Shown: positions 42,754 to 51,796, counted from the stretch's first letter. The stretch is 64,000 nucleotides of DNA from Ruminococcus sp. (GCA_018376535.1 JAHABC010000001.1:62001-126000); one strand, 5' to 3'. Numbers and translations are program-made. The notes: generated by a model from the letters alone, not told the origin.

Positions 42754-44280
42754 ATGTTCGCTAAAGTAAATAGTATAGGTCTATTCGGCTTGATGGCTTA
42801 CACCGTAGATGTGGAAATAGTTATAAACAGAGGTCAACCTATGTTCGATTTAATAGGTCTACCAGATGCTTCTATTAAAGAAAGTCGTGAACGTATTAAG
42901 TCGGCTTTGCGTTCTGTAGATATTGTATTTCCTGTAGCTAGTATCACTGTAAATCTAGCTCCTGCTAACACTAAAAAGAGTGGTTCTGCTCACGATTTAG
43001 CCATACTAGTATCCTTACTAAAAGCCATGAACTACATAGATACAAACCTAGATAACTCTATATTTATTGGAGAAGTGTCGTTAAGTGGTAACATTAGAGC
43101 CATCAACGGAGTGTTATCTATGGTTATACACGCCAAAGAACACGGATTTACTTCTATATACGTTCCAAAAGATAACGTTATTGAAGCATCGGTGATTAAA
43201 GGCATAGATGTATACGGTGTAGATAGTGTATCTCAACTATTAAATCACTTTAATGGAAGTTCTCCTATAGAAAAATCGTATATTAGTACACCAACTTCTA
43301 TAGGAAAAGATTATATTTTAGACTTCTCTGACGTTCGTGGACAGCAATCTGTAAAGTACGCCTTAGAGGTTTCTGCTTGTGGTGGTCACAACGTACTATT
43401 GATAGGTTCTCCTGGAAGTGGTAAGAGTATGTTGGCTAAACGAATGCCTTCTATACTGCCTCCTATGACTTTCAATGAAAGTATTGAAACCACTAAAATT
43501 CACTCTATAGCAGGTAAACTAGATGCCTCTCACCCTATAGTTACAGAACGTCCATTCCGTTCACCACACCATACAATATCTGCATCGGGATTGGTAGGTG
43601 GTGGAACTATTCCACAACCTGGGGAGATATCTTTGGCACACAACGGACTTCTCTTCTTGGACGAATTGGCTGAGTTCGATAAACACACCTTGGAAATACT
43701 TCGTCAACCTCTTGAAGAACAAAAGATTACTATTTCCAGAGTTTCTGGAACGGTTACATATCCTAGTCAATTCATGCTAATAGGTGCTATGAACCCTTGC
43801 CCTTGTGGATATTTTAATCACCCTACTAGAAGATGTACTTGTTCTAATAAGACAGTACACAAGTATTTATCTAAGATTTCAGGACCTCTATTAGATAGGT
43901 TTGATATCCATGTTGAAGTCGCTCCTGTAGAGTTTGAAGATTTAGTATCTAAAACTAAAGAAGAAAGTTCTAGTTCTATTAGACAACGAGTTATTAAAGT
44001 AAGAGATATCCAAAATGAAAGATTTAAAGGTACGGATATATCTTGCAATGCTAGAATAACTCCTGCTAAACTTAGCGAATTTTGTCCTATAACTTACGAT
44101 GCCGAAACTTTTCTAAAAAATATCTTTGAAAAGACAGGACTATCTGCTAGAGCCTATAGCAAAATTTTGAAGATTGCTCGTACTATCGCAGATATGGACG
44201 GCTTGGAAGTTATACAAAAATCGCATATTGCCAAGGCATCTAGATTTAGAAGTTTAGACCAAAAATATTGGCAGGTTTAA
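42754..44280 (+). CDS. comM: ComM/YifB-type Mg-chelatase-like ATPase
   Basis: A 508-residue AAA+ protein. The N-terminal domain (MFAKVNSIGLFGLMAYTVDV, then GLPDASIKESRERI) is the ChlI-like Lon-fold part. The ATPase has Walker A GSPGSGKSMLAKR, then RPFRSPHHTISASGLVGGG, Walker B LLFLDELAEFD and the zinc-like CPCGYFNHPTRRCTC. Related ComM proteins are helicases that promote branch migration during transformation. I start at the ATG at 42754, which gives the family start; a GTG six codons earlier is possible. It is followed by the HAD gene on the same strand. Confidence 0.92.
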   Translation: MFAKVNSIGLFGLMAYTVDVEIVINRGQPMFDLIGLPDASIKESRERIKSALRSVDIVFPVASITVNLAPANTKKSGSAHDLAILVSLLKAMNYIDTNLDNSIFIGEVSLSGNIRAINGVLSMVIHAKEHGFTSIYVPKDNVIEASVIKGIDVYGVDSVSQLLNHFNGSSPIEKSYISTPTSIGKDYILDFSDVRGQQSVKYALEVSACGGHNVLLIGSPGSGKSMLAKRMPSILPPMTFNESIETTKIHSIAGKLDASHPIVTERPFRSPHHTISASGLVGGGTIPQPGEISLAHNGLLFLDELAEFDKHTLEILRQPLEEQKITISRVSGTVTYPSQFMLIGAMNPCPCGYFNHPTRRCTCSNKTVHKYLSKISGPLLDRFDIHVEVAPVEFEDLVSKTKEESSSSIRQRVIKVRDIQNERFKGTDISCNARITPAKLSEFCPITYDAETFLKNIFEKTGLSARAYSKILKIARTIADMDGLEVIQKSHIAKASRFRSLDQKYWQV

Positions 44281-44326
44281 ACTTAATTCTTTATAAATAT
44301 ATCTTAGATTGGAGTTTTTTTATACT

Positions 44327-45124
44327 ATGATTAAACTAATCGCCTCCGATATGGACGGTACTCTTTTAGATGATAATAAAAATCTTCCAAAAGATTTTTT
44401 TAAACTGTTAGATATCCTTAATAAGATGGGTATAATCTTTATAATAGCTAGTGGACGCTCCTTTTTGGCTTTAAAGGATATGTTCGGAGAACGTTGCAAC
44501 TCTATGAGTTTTATCTGCGATAACGGTGCTAATGTAATGGTAAATGGTAAAAGTATCTATAGTAGCGTTATAGATGATACTATAGTTAAAAATATTATCC
44601 ACGATTGCAGAACTCTAGGCGATGTTAGTCCCGTACTATGTTGTAGAAATGATATCTACTATAATAAATCTGTTAAAGAACAGTTTAAACGTGAAATTAA
44701 CAACTTCTATGTAAAATATTCCGATGTAGACGACGTTTTGAATGTCACTGATGACGTTTTTAAAATAGCTATCTGCGATTTACAAAATCCTATAGAACAT
44801 AGTTATCCAATATTTAAAAAAAAGTATGGTGAGGATTTTTGTGTACAAGTATCTGGTGAGTATTGGCAAGATATTATGAACAAAGATGTAAACAAGGGTT
44901 TGGCTTTAAAAACTGTTCAAGATAGTCTAAACATATCTATTAACGATACTTTGGCTTTTGGCGATTTCTACAACGATATCCCCCTATTAGACAGAGCTTT
45001 CTACAGTTACGTCATGGAAAATGCTAACGAAGATATGAAAACTCATGGGAAATATATTGCACCTAAAAATTCCGAAAATGGTGTGATTAAAACTATATGT
45101 TCACTTTTGGAGATAAAATTATGA
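44327..45124 (+). CDS. Cof-type HAD-IIB phosphatase
   Basis: A 265-residue haloacid dehalogenase-like hydrolase. Motif I is SDMDGTLLDD at the N-terminus, motif II is IASGRS, the lysine of motif III is in NKGLALK, and motif IV is FGDFYNDIPLL. The C2-type cap lies between motifs II and III. These enzymes dephosphorylate sugar phosphates, FMN or similar small molecules; the substrate is not predictable here. I start at the ATG at 44327 rather than the TTG six codons earlier, which overlaps its TTGGAG site. The stop overlaps the rodA start (ATGA). Confidence 0.9.
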   Translation: MIKLIASDMDGTLLDDNKNLPKDFFKLLDILNKMGIIFIIASGRSFLALKDMFGERCNSMSFICDNGANVMVNGKSIYSSVIDDTIVKNIIHDCRTLGDVSPVLCCRNDIYYNKSVKEQFKREINNFYVKYSDVDDVLNVTDDVFKIAICDLQNPIEHSYPIFKKKYGEDFCVQVSGEYWQDIMNKDVNKGLALKTVQDSLNISINDTLAFGDFYNDIPLLDRAFYSYVMENANEDMKTHGKYIAPKNSENGVIKTICSLLEIKL

Positions 45125-46287
45125 TTTCTAACTTTAATAAATCTGAGGAGGAAAACCATTCTTTTCTTGGATATCTAAAAAATTTGGATAAAACTCTGTT
45201 ATTAGCTGTATCCATATGTGCAACTTTGAGTATATTATGTATATACTCTATATATAAAAGTGGTGTAGTGGAAGTTACAGAAAATCAATGTTTTATGCAA
45301 ACCATATCCGCACTAATTGGAATTATAGCCTGTTTTGTAATCACGGCGATAGATTATCATAAGATTGCAAAACTATGGTTTTTATACGTTCCGATATCGT
45401 ATGCACTAGTAATACTAACGTTTACAAGTCTTGGATACGGTCGTGGTGAGGCTGATGACGTTGCTTGGTTAGATTTAGGTTTTATAAGTATCCAACCTGC
45501 CGAATTTTTAAAGATAGCTTTTTTACTATCATTTTCATTACACTTACATAAAGTGGGAACTAATATAAATAACTTTGGTCATTTTGTACTATTGTGTATC
45601 CATGGATTAATTCCAGTAGGATTAGTCGCACTTCAAGGTGACTACGGAACTTCCATAGTATTTGGTTTAATGTTCGCCTTTATGATGCTATTTGCTGGAT
45701 TATCCATAAAATATATACTACCTATACTAGCAAGTATACCTATAATATTGTATCTACTTTGGAACTACGTTCTAGGTTCGGTACATAAGAACAGAATTGA
45801 AGTACTATTAAATCCCGGTTCAGACCCTCTAGGCGTGGAATATCAACAGAACCTAGGAAAAGCCTCACTTGCTGAAGGTGGACTATTTGGAAAAGGTCTT
45901 TTTAAAGATGAGTATACGTTCGTTCCAGAAATTCACAACGACTTTATATTTTCGTTTGTAGGTCAAGCAATAGGATTTGTCGGTTGTATAGTATTACTTA
46001 TAATATTCACATTTATATGTATAAAAATATTAGTAGATGCTATGACATCTAAAGATGCTTTAGGCAAAAATATATGTGTCGGAACGTTCTCCATGATATT
46101 CGTTCACTGCATAATGAACATTGGAATGGTTCTAGGAGTAATGCCAGTTATAGGTATTCCGTTGCCTTTTATGAGTGCAGGTGGTACTGCAATGTTATCG
46201 ATGTTCGTTTCTATTGGATTGGTTTTAAGTACGCACTCCCATAGAAAAAAACAGAAACGTATGTTCTACGATATAGAAGATATGTAG
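45121..46287 (+). CDS. rodA: RodA/FtsW-type lipid II polymerase (SEDS family)
   Basis: A 388-residue membrane protein with about ten helices. Diagnostic are ADDVAWLDLGFISIQPAEFL, then LQGDYGTSIVFGL, VEYQQNLGKASLAEGGLFGKG and, near the end, MPVIGIPLPFMSAGGTAMLS. SEDS proteins polymerise peptidoglycan glycan strands at the outer face of the membrane, working with a class B penicillin-binding protein. RodA (elongation) fits slightly better than FtsW because of the short C-terminus and the LDLGFISIQP wording, but this is not certain. The start overlaps the HAD gene end. MreBCD and a PBP gene are not in the window. Confidence 0.88.
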   Translation: MISNFNKSEEENHSFLGYLKNLDKTLLLAVSICATLSILCIYSIYKSGVVEVTENQCFMQTISALIGIIACFVITAIDYHKIAKLWFLYVPISYALVILTFTSLGYGRGEADDVAWLDLGFISIQPAEFLKIAFLLSFSLHLHKVGTNINNFGHFVLLCIHGLIPVGLVALQGDYGTSIVFGLMFAFMMLFAGLSIKYILPILASIPIILYLLWNYVLGSVHKNRIEVLLNPGSDPLGVEYQQNLGKASLAEGGLFGKGLFKDEYTFVPEIHNDFIFSFVGQAIGFVGCIVLLIIFTFICIKILVDAMTSKDALGKNICVGTFSMIFVHCIMNIGMVLGVMPVIGIPLPFMSAGGTAMLSMFVSIGLVLSTHSHRKKQKRMFYDIEDM

Positions 46288-46298
46288 GTATAATCTGT

Positions 46299-46347
46299 CC
46301 CCATTATGAATAGACTTATTAGTATATAAGACTATCTAATGGGGGGG
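46299..46347 (+). promoter_or_regulatory. Hairpin that sequesters the ribosome binding site of the TIGR04086 gene
   Basis: CCCCATTA (46299-46306) pairs with TAATGGGG (46337-46344), extended inward by TAGACTTAT/ATAAGACTA. The second arm contains the run of G's (46341-46347) that is the Shine-Dalgarno site of the following TTG-started gene, so folding should repress translation. Confidence 0.5.
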
Positions 46348-46353
46348 AATATC

Positions 46354-46758
46354 TTGAAAGCACATAAAAGAAAGAAAAGGGCATCTATGCTAAGCTACTA
46401 CAGATATAATATAATTCTATCGACAATGCTAGGATTCGTTATAATACTATTAAGTGCTTCCATATGTGCATTGATACTAACCTTTATAGACGTTCCTATT
46501 AAGATAGTATCTATATTTAGTTGTATATGCTTAGGTATAGGCAGTTACTTTTCAGGATATTTTTCTACTATAAAAAGACAGAAGTCTGGAATACTATCGG
46601 GGAGTATATGCGGATTTATAATATTTCTAACTATTACAGTATTAGGAATTATATTAAATATCCATACAGATATTATATATAAGTTAAGCAAATTTATACT
46701 ATGTATAGTATGTGGTCAAATAGGAGGAATAAAATCTGCTAACTGTCATAACGCCTAA
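46354..46758 (+). CDS. TIGR04086-family membrane protein
   Basis: A 134-residue protein with four hydrophobic helices (NIILSTMLGFVIILLSASIC, VSIFSCICLGIGSYFSGYFS, GSICGFIIFLTITVLGII, FILCIVCGQIGGIKSA), matching the TIGR04086 pattern: it is found next to SCIFF genes in Clostridia and has no known function. I place the start at the TTG at 46354, seven bases after a run of G's; the ATG at 46339 would put the ribosome site inside the gene. The basic N-terminus (KAHKRKKRAS) should be cytoplasmic. It is 162 bases before the SCIFF gene, with the scfA promoter in that gap. Confidence 0.75.
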   Translation: MKAHKRKKRASMLSYYRYNIILSTMLGFVIILLSASICALILTFIDVPIKIVSIFSCICLGIGSYFSGYFSTIKRQKSGILSGSICGFIIFLTITVLGIILNIHTDIIYKLSKFILCIVCGQIGGIKSANCHNA

Positions 46759-46847
46759 ATATTTCGGCAAGTTGCATAATTAAAATACTTATAATATTAT
46801 ATATACTACAATATTTTAATGAATGAGAATTTTTAATAAAAAACATC

Positions 46848-46876
46848 TTGAAATATTTAAGCTAGTATGTTATAAT
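46848..46876 (+). promoter_or_regulatory. Promoter of scfA-scfB
   Basis: TTGAAA (46848-46853), 17 bp, TATAAT (46871-46876). Confidence 0.7.
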
Positions 46877-46920
46877 TATCTTATTATTATATTGATTATT
46901 CGGACGAGAGGTGATTTTTA

Positions 46921-47058
46921 ATGAAACACATTAAGACTATTAACAAGGCTAATCTTAAGGAAACTGCAAAGACTGGTGGTTGTGGTAAGTGTCAAGCTTC
47001 ATGTCAATCAGCTTGTAAGACTTCTTGTACAGTAGCTAACCAAAAGTGCGAAAGATAG
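46921..47058 (+). CDS. scfA: SCIFF ribosomal peptide precursor (six cysteines in forty-five residues)
   Basis: A 45-residue precursor peptide. It begins MKHIKTINKANLKETAKTGG and then has six cysteines at residues 21, 24, 28, 32, 36 and 43, exactly the number and length that name the SCIFF family. The N-terminal half is the leader; thioether bridges are later made in the cysteine-rich part by the radical SAM maturase encoded next. GAGAGGTGA lies before the ATG. The product is a near-universal marker of Clostridia; its function is unknown. An intrinsic hairpin follows and separates it from scfB, which should let the peptide be made in larger amounts. Confidence 0.97.
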   Translation: MKHIKTINKANLKETAKTGGCGKCQASCQSACKTSCTVANQKCER

Positions 47059-47079
47059 TTTTAAACTATTTTATCCGTT

Positions 47080-47132
47080 ACGGCACATAAGGACAGCCTA
47101 TTTTGAACTGTCCTTTTTTGCCGTGTTTTTTT
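47080..47132 (+). terminator. Terminator/attenuator between scfA and scfB
   Basis: Two nested stems, ACGGCA/TGCCGT (47080-47085, 47119-47124) and AGGACAG/CTGTCCT, followed by GTTTTTTTAT. No separate promoter for scfB is obvious, so partial readthrough is likely. Confidence 0.82.
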
Positions 47133-47154
47133 ATTTGAATAGGAGTTTTTTGTT

Positions 47155-48546
47155 ATGATACATAAGTATAAATTAAATGGCTATAACATAGTGTTAGACG
47201 TAAACAGTGGCGGTGTACATCTAGTCGATGACTTGACTTACGATATATTAGATAATGTTGAACCTCCATTAACTGAAGTATGTCCACAAAATGTTATAGA
47301 CAAGCTATCAAGTGTGTATGGTAAAGATGAGGTTATATCTTGTTATAATGAAATATATCAACTATACGTTGATAAGATTTTATTCTCAGAAGATGATTAT
47401 GAAAAGTATGCTAAATATTCTGTACCATCACCTATAAAAGCTATGTGCTTGAATATTTCCCATGACTGTAATCTTAGATGTGAATACTGTTTCGCATCTA
47501 CTGGTGACTTCGGAACTGGCAGAAAGTTGATGTCTTTTGAAACTGGTAAAAAAGCTATCGATTTCTTGCTTGAACAGTCTAAAGACCGTCAAAATCTTGA
47601 ATTGGACTTCTTTGGTGGCGAACCTCTAATGAACTTCAAAGTCGTTAAACAGATTGTAGAGTATGCTCGTTCTAAAGAAAAAGAGTACAATAAACACTTT
47701 AGATTTACCATCACTACTAATGGTATGCTCTTAGATGATGACAAAATCGACTTTATTAACAAAGAAATGCACAACGTAGTACTATCCATAGACGGCAGAA
47801 AAGAAGTAAATGACAGAGTTAGAAAACGTGTAGATGGTTCAGGTTGCTACGATAAGATTATTCCTAACTATAAAAAGTTAGTAGATGCCCGTGGTGATAA
47901 GGAATACTACGTTCGTGGTACTTTTACTAAGTATAATCTTGATTTCTCCAACGATGTATTCGCTCTATACGATGCTGGTTTCGACCAAATATCCGTTGAA
48001 CCCGTAGTCTGCGAACCTGAAAAGCCTTACGCTCTTACTTTTGGTGACTTAGCAGATGTATTTACTGAGTATGAAAAGCTATCTGCTATGCTCTTAGATA
48101 GCTACAACAAGGGCAATAGATTTAACTTCTTCCACTTTATGATTGACTTAGACCAAGGTCCTTGTGCTATAAAACGTCTTAGAGGTTGTGGTTGTGGTAA
48201 TGAATACGTTGCTATTACTCCAGATGGCGACATATACCCTTGTCACCAGTTCGTTGGAATTGAAGAGTATAAGATGGGTAACATCGATGAGGGTACTTTT
48301 AACTGGGATATGAAAAAAGACTTCTCACAAACTCATGTATACAACAAACCAGATTGCCGTGAATGTTGGGCAAAATTCTATTGTAGTGGTGGTTGTAACG
48401 CTAATAACTATCAATATATGGGCGATGTATTAAAGTCGCATAAACTCTCTTGTGAGATGGAAAAGAAACGTCTTGAATGTGCTATCATGATTAAAGCCGT
48501 TAAAATGCTCCAAGAAGAAGAACAAAAAGAAAAAGCTAATGCTTAA
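47155..48546 (+). CDS. scfB: SCIFF radical SAM maturase
   Basis: A 463-residue radical SAM/SPASM enzyme. The N-terminal 90 residues are a peptide-binding domain. The cluster motif is C105, C109, C112 in HDCNLRCEYC. SPASM cysteines for two auxiliary Fe-S clusters are in LRGCGCGNEYVAITPDGDIY, PCHQFVG and CRECWAKFYCSGGCNANNYQ. It forms thioether crosslinks in the SCIFF peptide, using SAM. The distance from scfA is 96 bases. Cytoplasmic, oxygen-sensitive, so it supports an anaerobic host. The gene ends before a strong bidirectional terminator. Confidence 0.95.
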   Translation: MIHKYKLNGYNIVLDVNSGGVHLVDDLTYDILDNVEPPLTEVCPQNVIDKLSSVYGKDEVISCYNEIYQLYVDKILFSEDDYEKYAKYSVPSPIKAMCLNISHDCNLRCEYCFASTGDFGTGRKLMSFETGKKAIDFLLEQSKDRQNLELDFFGGEPLMNFKVVKQIVEYARSKEKEYNKHFRFTITTNGMLLDDDKIDFINKEMHNVVLSIDGRKEVNDRVRKRVDGSGCYDKIIPNYKKLVDARGDKEYYVRGTFTKYNLDFSNDVFALYDAGFDQISVEPVVCEPEKPYALTFGDLADVFTEYEKLSAMLLDSYNKGNRFNFFHFMIDLDQGPCAIKRLRGCGCGNEYVAITPDGDIYPCHQFVGIEEYKMGNIDEGTFNWDMKKDFSQTHVYNKPDCRECWAKFYCSGGCNANNYQYMGDVLKSHKLSCEMEKKRLECAIMIKAVKMLQEEEQKEKANA

Positions 48547-48552
48547 TAGATA

Positions 48553-48587
48553 TCGGAACGCCTTAATTAAAGCGTTCCGATTTTTTT
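48553..48587. terminator. Bidirectional terminator between scfB and the histidine kinase gene
   Basis: TCGGAACGC (48553-48561) pairs with GCGTTCCGA (48572-48580), followed by TTTTTTTAT on the plus strand. On the minus strand the kinase gene ends at 48586 inside it, so the two convergent genes share the stem. Confidence 0.85.
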
Positions 48588-50514
48588 ATAATGTTACGGT
48601 AAACGTTACTACATGGTCTTTAGTAGATGTAACAGATATACTTCCATTATGATTTTTAACTATGGATTGTGCTATATTTAAGCCTAAGCCATGACTTCCA
48701 CTACTACGATTTCTAGCTTTATCTACACGGAAAAATCTTTCAAATAGACGTTCTTCGCAACCCTTTGGGATATCTTCGCCGTTAGTATTACTAACCGATA
48801 GTTTAATCTTATCTTTATTATCACGTTTTAAAGACACCATTATGTTAGCATTACCATTGGAATGCACTATGGCATTATCCACTAATATAGTGATTAACTG
48901 CTTAATTCTATCCTCATCACCCTTGTATGATATGTTTTCCTCAATATCAGTATCAAGGATTTTGCCATTTTCAAAAGCTACAGTTTCAAAGACTAAACAA
49001 ACTCCCAATGTCGTATGACTTAGATTAAACTCATTCATAACCATAGCGACTTCGTTTACATCAGATTTAGCTATATATAGCAAATCGCTTACCAATTTGG
49101 ACATTCTAGCCGTTTCGGATTTTATGTATGTAAGCCACTTGGATTGATTTTGTACAGTATCTTCAGCATTAGCAAGAACGACATCGGTATTAGTAGCTAT
49201 TACGGTTAGTGGAGTTTTTAACTCATGAGAGGCATCTGCGATAAACTGTTTTTGTTTATCCCAAGCTTCAGCAATTGGAGTTATCGCCCATGAGGCTAAT
49301 AGCCAACTGACACCAAACAATATCAATAAGCCTAAACCACCTATAGATATAAATATTATAAGCAATCTATTTAGGGTAGATATTTCAATTGCTCTATCCA
49401 AAAAGATAACATCATAACCAGATGAGTCCCCTTTGTTGAATACAGCATATCTAAATTTAATGTCATCTATTTCCACTTTTCCCTCCATAGAACCACTCTT
49501 GATAATCTCACCTACAGTCTGTTCCAAAGATATATTATCTCCAGATTCAAAATATTGGTAAGATATCCTTTGAATGTCACCATCTTTATTAACCCTAACA
49601 TAGATGGTATTTCTAGCTAGATTACCCTCATACTCAGTATAATCCGATGGTTTATCTTGAGGTTTATCATCAAAATGATTTTTGGGAGGAGCTTCTGTAG
49701 TTGTAGTTCTACTTGTAATAGTAGTATCTGTAGTAGTATCGGTTGATGTACTTTCTTGAGTAGTATCAATAGTAGTATCTGTAGTGGTACTTGTAGTAGT
49801 GGTATCGGAATTACTAGTTACAGGAATTTTTTCTTCAGATGGTACTAAAGTTCCTTGAGTATCACTATCGACTGGAGCGTTTGTAATAGTAACTATAACT
49901 TGTTCAGGAATAGAAGTTAATCTTTTATTAGTGATTATAGTATCCAAATAAGAAGTATCAGTAGTAGTAACAGTAGTATCTTCAACAGATGTATTCTCCA
50001 TAGGTGGTGGAGGTGGTGGAGGATTATCCCAATCGTGAGGATAGTCATTATCAAAATCATTTGGAGGGAAATGGTCATATTGATGGTCGTCATCATCATC
50101 ATGGTGATAGAAGTCATCAAAGTCAAAATCATTTTGACCATCATTACCGAAAATATCTTCAAAGTTGCCATATCTTCCATAATAGATATTTTCATTACAT
50201 GAATTAAAGTTTGAAAAATCTTCTGGAGGATATTCAGTATATGTACTTTGAGAAGTATCTTGAATAGAATTATCTTCACCAGCAGTAGTAACGGAAATAC
50301 TTTCATTATCAAAATTGATAATCTTTTTAGGTGGACTACTATTCATGCCATCTAGACGAGTATTGTTTCTAACTGCCATTTCCATAATCTGTTGGGAGTG
50401 CGTAACTTCGGAATGATATACTATAAAGTATATTCCAGTTAGAATAGTTATCAAAAAGCAGGATAATATTGCCATATATATAATAAAAAATCTGCGTCTT
50501 AACTTTTTTATCAT
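48586..50514 (-). CDS. Sensor histidine kinase with a very long, low-complexity extracellular domain
   Basis: A 642-residue membrane kinase. TM1 is at about 12-34. The outside part is some 350 residues: an acidic, histidine-rich stretch (FYHHDDDDDHQYDHFPPN), a run of seven prolines, a Thr/Ser-rich stalk of about 70 residues (TTTTSTTTDTTIDTT), then a folded-looking domain of about 100 residues. TM2 is near 380-405. The cytoplasm has the H-box ADASHELKTPLTVI, N-box DNAIVHSNG and G-box SHGLGLNIAQSIV. The D/H-rich region could bind metal cations and the T-rich stalk could span the cell wall; both are inferences. Start at the ATG at 50514 behind AGGGGGG. It lies 22 bases after the response regulator gene. 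Confidence 0.9.
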   Translation of the reverse strand: MIKKLRRRFFIIYMAILSCFLITILTGIYFIVYHSEVTHSQQIMEMAVRNNTRLDGMNSSPPKKIINFDNESISVTTAGEDNSIQDTSQSTYTEYPPEDFSNFNSCNENIYYGRYGNFEDIFGNDGQNDFDFDDFYHHDDDDDHQYDHFPPNDFDNDYPHDWDNPPPPPPPMENTSVEDTTVTTTDTSYLDTIITNKRLTSIPEQVIVTITNAPVDSDTQGTLVPSEEKIPVTSNSDTTTTSTTTDTTIDTTQESTSTDTTTDTTITSRTTTTEAPPKNHFDDKPQDKPSDYTEYEGNLARNTIYVRVNKDGDIQRISYQYFESGDNISLEQTVGEIIKSGSMEGKVEIDDIKFRYAVFNKGDSSGYDVIFLDRAIEISTLNRLLIIFISIGGLGLLILFGVSWLLASWAITPIAEAWDKQKQFIADASHELKTPLTVIATNTDVVLANAEDTVQNQSKWLTYIKSETARMSKLVSDLLYIAKSDVNEVAMVMNEFNLSHTTLGVCLVFETVAFENGKILDTDIEENISYKGDEDRIKQLITILVDNAIVHSNGNANIMVSLKRDNKDKIKLSVSNTNGEDIPKGCEERLFERFFRVDKARNRSSGSHGLGLNIAQSIVKNHNGSISVTSTKDHVVTFTVTL

Positions 50515-50535
50515 CAAAAACCCCCCTAAAAGATA

Positions 50536-51204
50536 CTATTCCAACCTATATCCAACGCCACGAACGGTCTTTATTGATACACTAGAATCTATATGTATCA
50601 ACTTTTTTCTAAGAAAAGATATGTATACTTCTACATTGTTATACTCAGCATCGGATTCATAACCCCAAATCTTTTCAATTAAATTTTCTTTGCTAATAAC
50701 TCTGCCCTTATTTTTTAGAAAAACTTCCATGATGCTGTACTCTTTTAAACCAAGTTTGACGGTATTCTGTCCACAAATAAGTTCATAAGTAGATAGGTTA
50801 AGGCTAACATCATCATAAGATAGAATATTTTCACATATAGTATTTTCTTTACGTCTATAAACAGACCTAACTCTAGCAAGAAGTTCTTCAGTAGCGAAAG
50901 GTTTGGTCAAATAGTCATCAGCACCATAGTCAAGACCTTTAACCTTGTCGGAAATTTCATCTTTAGCAGTTAAGAGTATAACGGGAGTAGTAATCTTATT
51001 TAAACGGATATTTTTTAACACTTCAAGACCGTCCATCTTAGGAAGCATTATATCCAAGATAATAACATCATATATATCAGTAAGAGCATTATCCAGACCA
51101 CTAACGCCATCGTAACAAGCATCAGCGATATACTTATTTTTACCAAATATTTGAACTAAAGCCTCAGCCAAAGCCACTTCATCTTCTACTATTAATAATC
51201 TCAT
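50536..51204 (-). CDS. OmpR/PhoB-family response regulator
   Basis: A 222-residue regulator. Receiver domain: acidic pair in LIVEDEVALAE, phospho-acceptor in VIILDIMLPKMDGLEVL (Asp near 51), LLTAKDE and the lysine in DYLTKPFA. The C-terminal winged helix ends VEVYISFLRKKL then IKTVRGVGYRLE. It is transcribed before the histidine kinase. Its own promoter bears two TTTAAG half-sites 11 bp apart, as expected for an OmpR-type dimer, so autoregulation is probable. Start at the ATG at 51204; a TTG three codons upstream is possible. Confidence 0.93.
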   Translation of the reverse strand: MRLLIVEDEVALAEALVQIFGKNKYIADACYDGVSGLDNALTDIYDVIILDIMLPKMDGLEVLKNIRLNKITTPVILLTAKDEISDKVKGLDYGADDYLTKPFATEELLARVRSVYRRKENTICENILSYDDVSLNLSTYELICGQNTVKLGLKEYSIMEVFLKNKGRVISKENLIEKIWGYESDAEYNNVEVYISFLRKKLIHIDSSVSIKTVRGVGYRLE

Positions 51205-51245
51205 AAAAAGCACCTCTGTAAAATGGAATATTATCGACCAAGTTT

Positions 51246-51278
51246 ATTATAGAGTAAAAATCTTAAAACAATCTTAAA
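51246..51278 (-). promoter_or_regulatory. Autoregulated promoter of the two-component system
   Basis: Minus strand TTTAAG (51273-51278), 5 bp, TTTAAG (51262-51267), 10 bp, TATAAT (51246-51251). The same arrangement occurs at 55915 and 56112. The repeats take the place of a -35 box, typical for activation by OmpR-family regulators. Confidence 0.7.
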
Positions 51279-51279
51279 G

Positions 51280-51312
51280 ATAAAAACACGGAACGATAAA
51301 AAATCGTTCCGT
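51280..51312 (-). terminator. Terminator of yajC
   Basis: ACGGAACGAT (51288-51297) pairs with ATCGTTCCGT (51303-51312); GTTTTTATC follows on the minus strand. The tail adjoins the two-component promoter. Confidence 0.85.
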
Positions 51313-51330
51313 AAATAGATATGTATTAAA

Positions 51331-51729
51331 TTAGTCTACCATATCGTCAGACTTTTTATTTTTATCTTTCTTTTTCTTTTCAGTTGAAACTTCAGGAGCA
51401 ACTTGCTCATGTTGAGTTAAGTTTTCTTGAATAGCCCACTTTTTAATTCTTAATTTATTTCTTTCGCCACCAGTTTCGATAACTACAGTATCTTCAGTTT
51501 GTCTAACAACTATACCTACAATACCACCTATAGTACAAATTTCGTCACCTATTTGAATGTTATCTCTCATCTGTTTAGTTTCTTTTTCCTTTTTGCTTTG
51601 AGGTCTTAAAAGCACAAAGTAAAAGATTACTAATATAATAATCATAGGTAAAAAAGATGCCAATAAAGTACCTGTACTATTAGCAGTCGTATCGGTTGCC
51701 GTTAAGGTAATAAGACTAGTTAAATTCAT
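51331..51729 (-). CDS. yajC: Preprotein translocase subunit YajC
   Basis: A 132-residue single-pass membrane protein. Short exported N-terminus, one helix (LASFLPMIIILVIFYFVLL), then the YajC signature RPQSKKEKETKQMRDNIQIG followed by DEICTIGGIVGIVV and a charged lysine-rich tail. It assists the SecYEG-SecDF translocon. Start at the ATG at 51729 behind GAGGAAT. secD and secF, commonly adjacent, are not here. It is a single-gene unit with its own promoter and terminator. Confidence 0.93.
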   Translation of the reverse strand: MNLTSLITLTATDTTANSTGTLLASFLPMIIILVIFYFVLLRPQSKKEKETKQMRDNIQIGDEICTIGGIVGIVVRQTEDTVVIETGGERNKLRIKKWAIQENLTQHEQVAPEVSTEKKKKDKNKKSDDMVD

Positions 51730-51767
51730 TAAAATTCCTCCATACACATTTTTTAAATAATAATGAT

Positions 51768-51796
51768 ATTATATCATAAATAGATTTTAATTACAA
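51768..51796 (-). promoter_or_regulatory. Promoter of yajC
   Basis: Minus strand TTGTAA (51791-51796), 17 bp, TATAAT (51768-51773). Confidence 0.65.

Noticed and set aside
49690..49810. Dense AGTAGTATC-type repeats resembling a microsatellite or regulatory array
   Set aside because: They are the codons of the Thr/Ser-rich stalk in the histidine kinase, in frame throughout.
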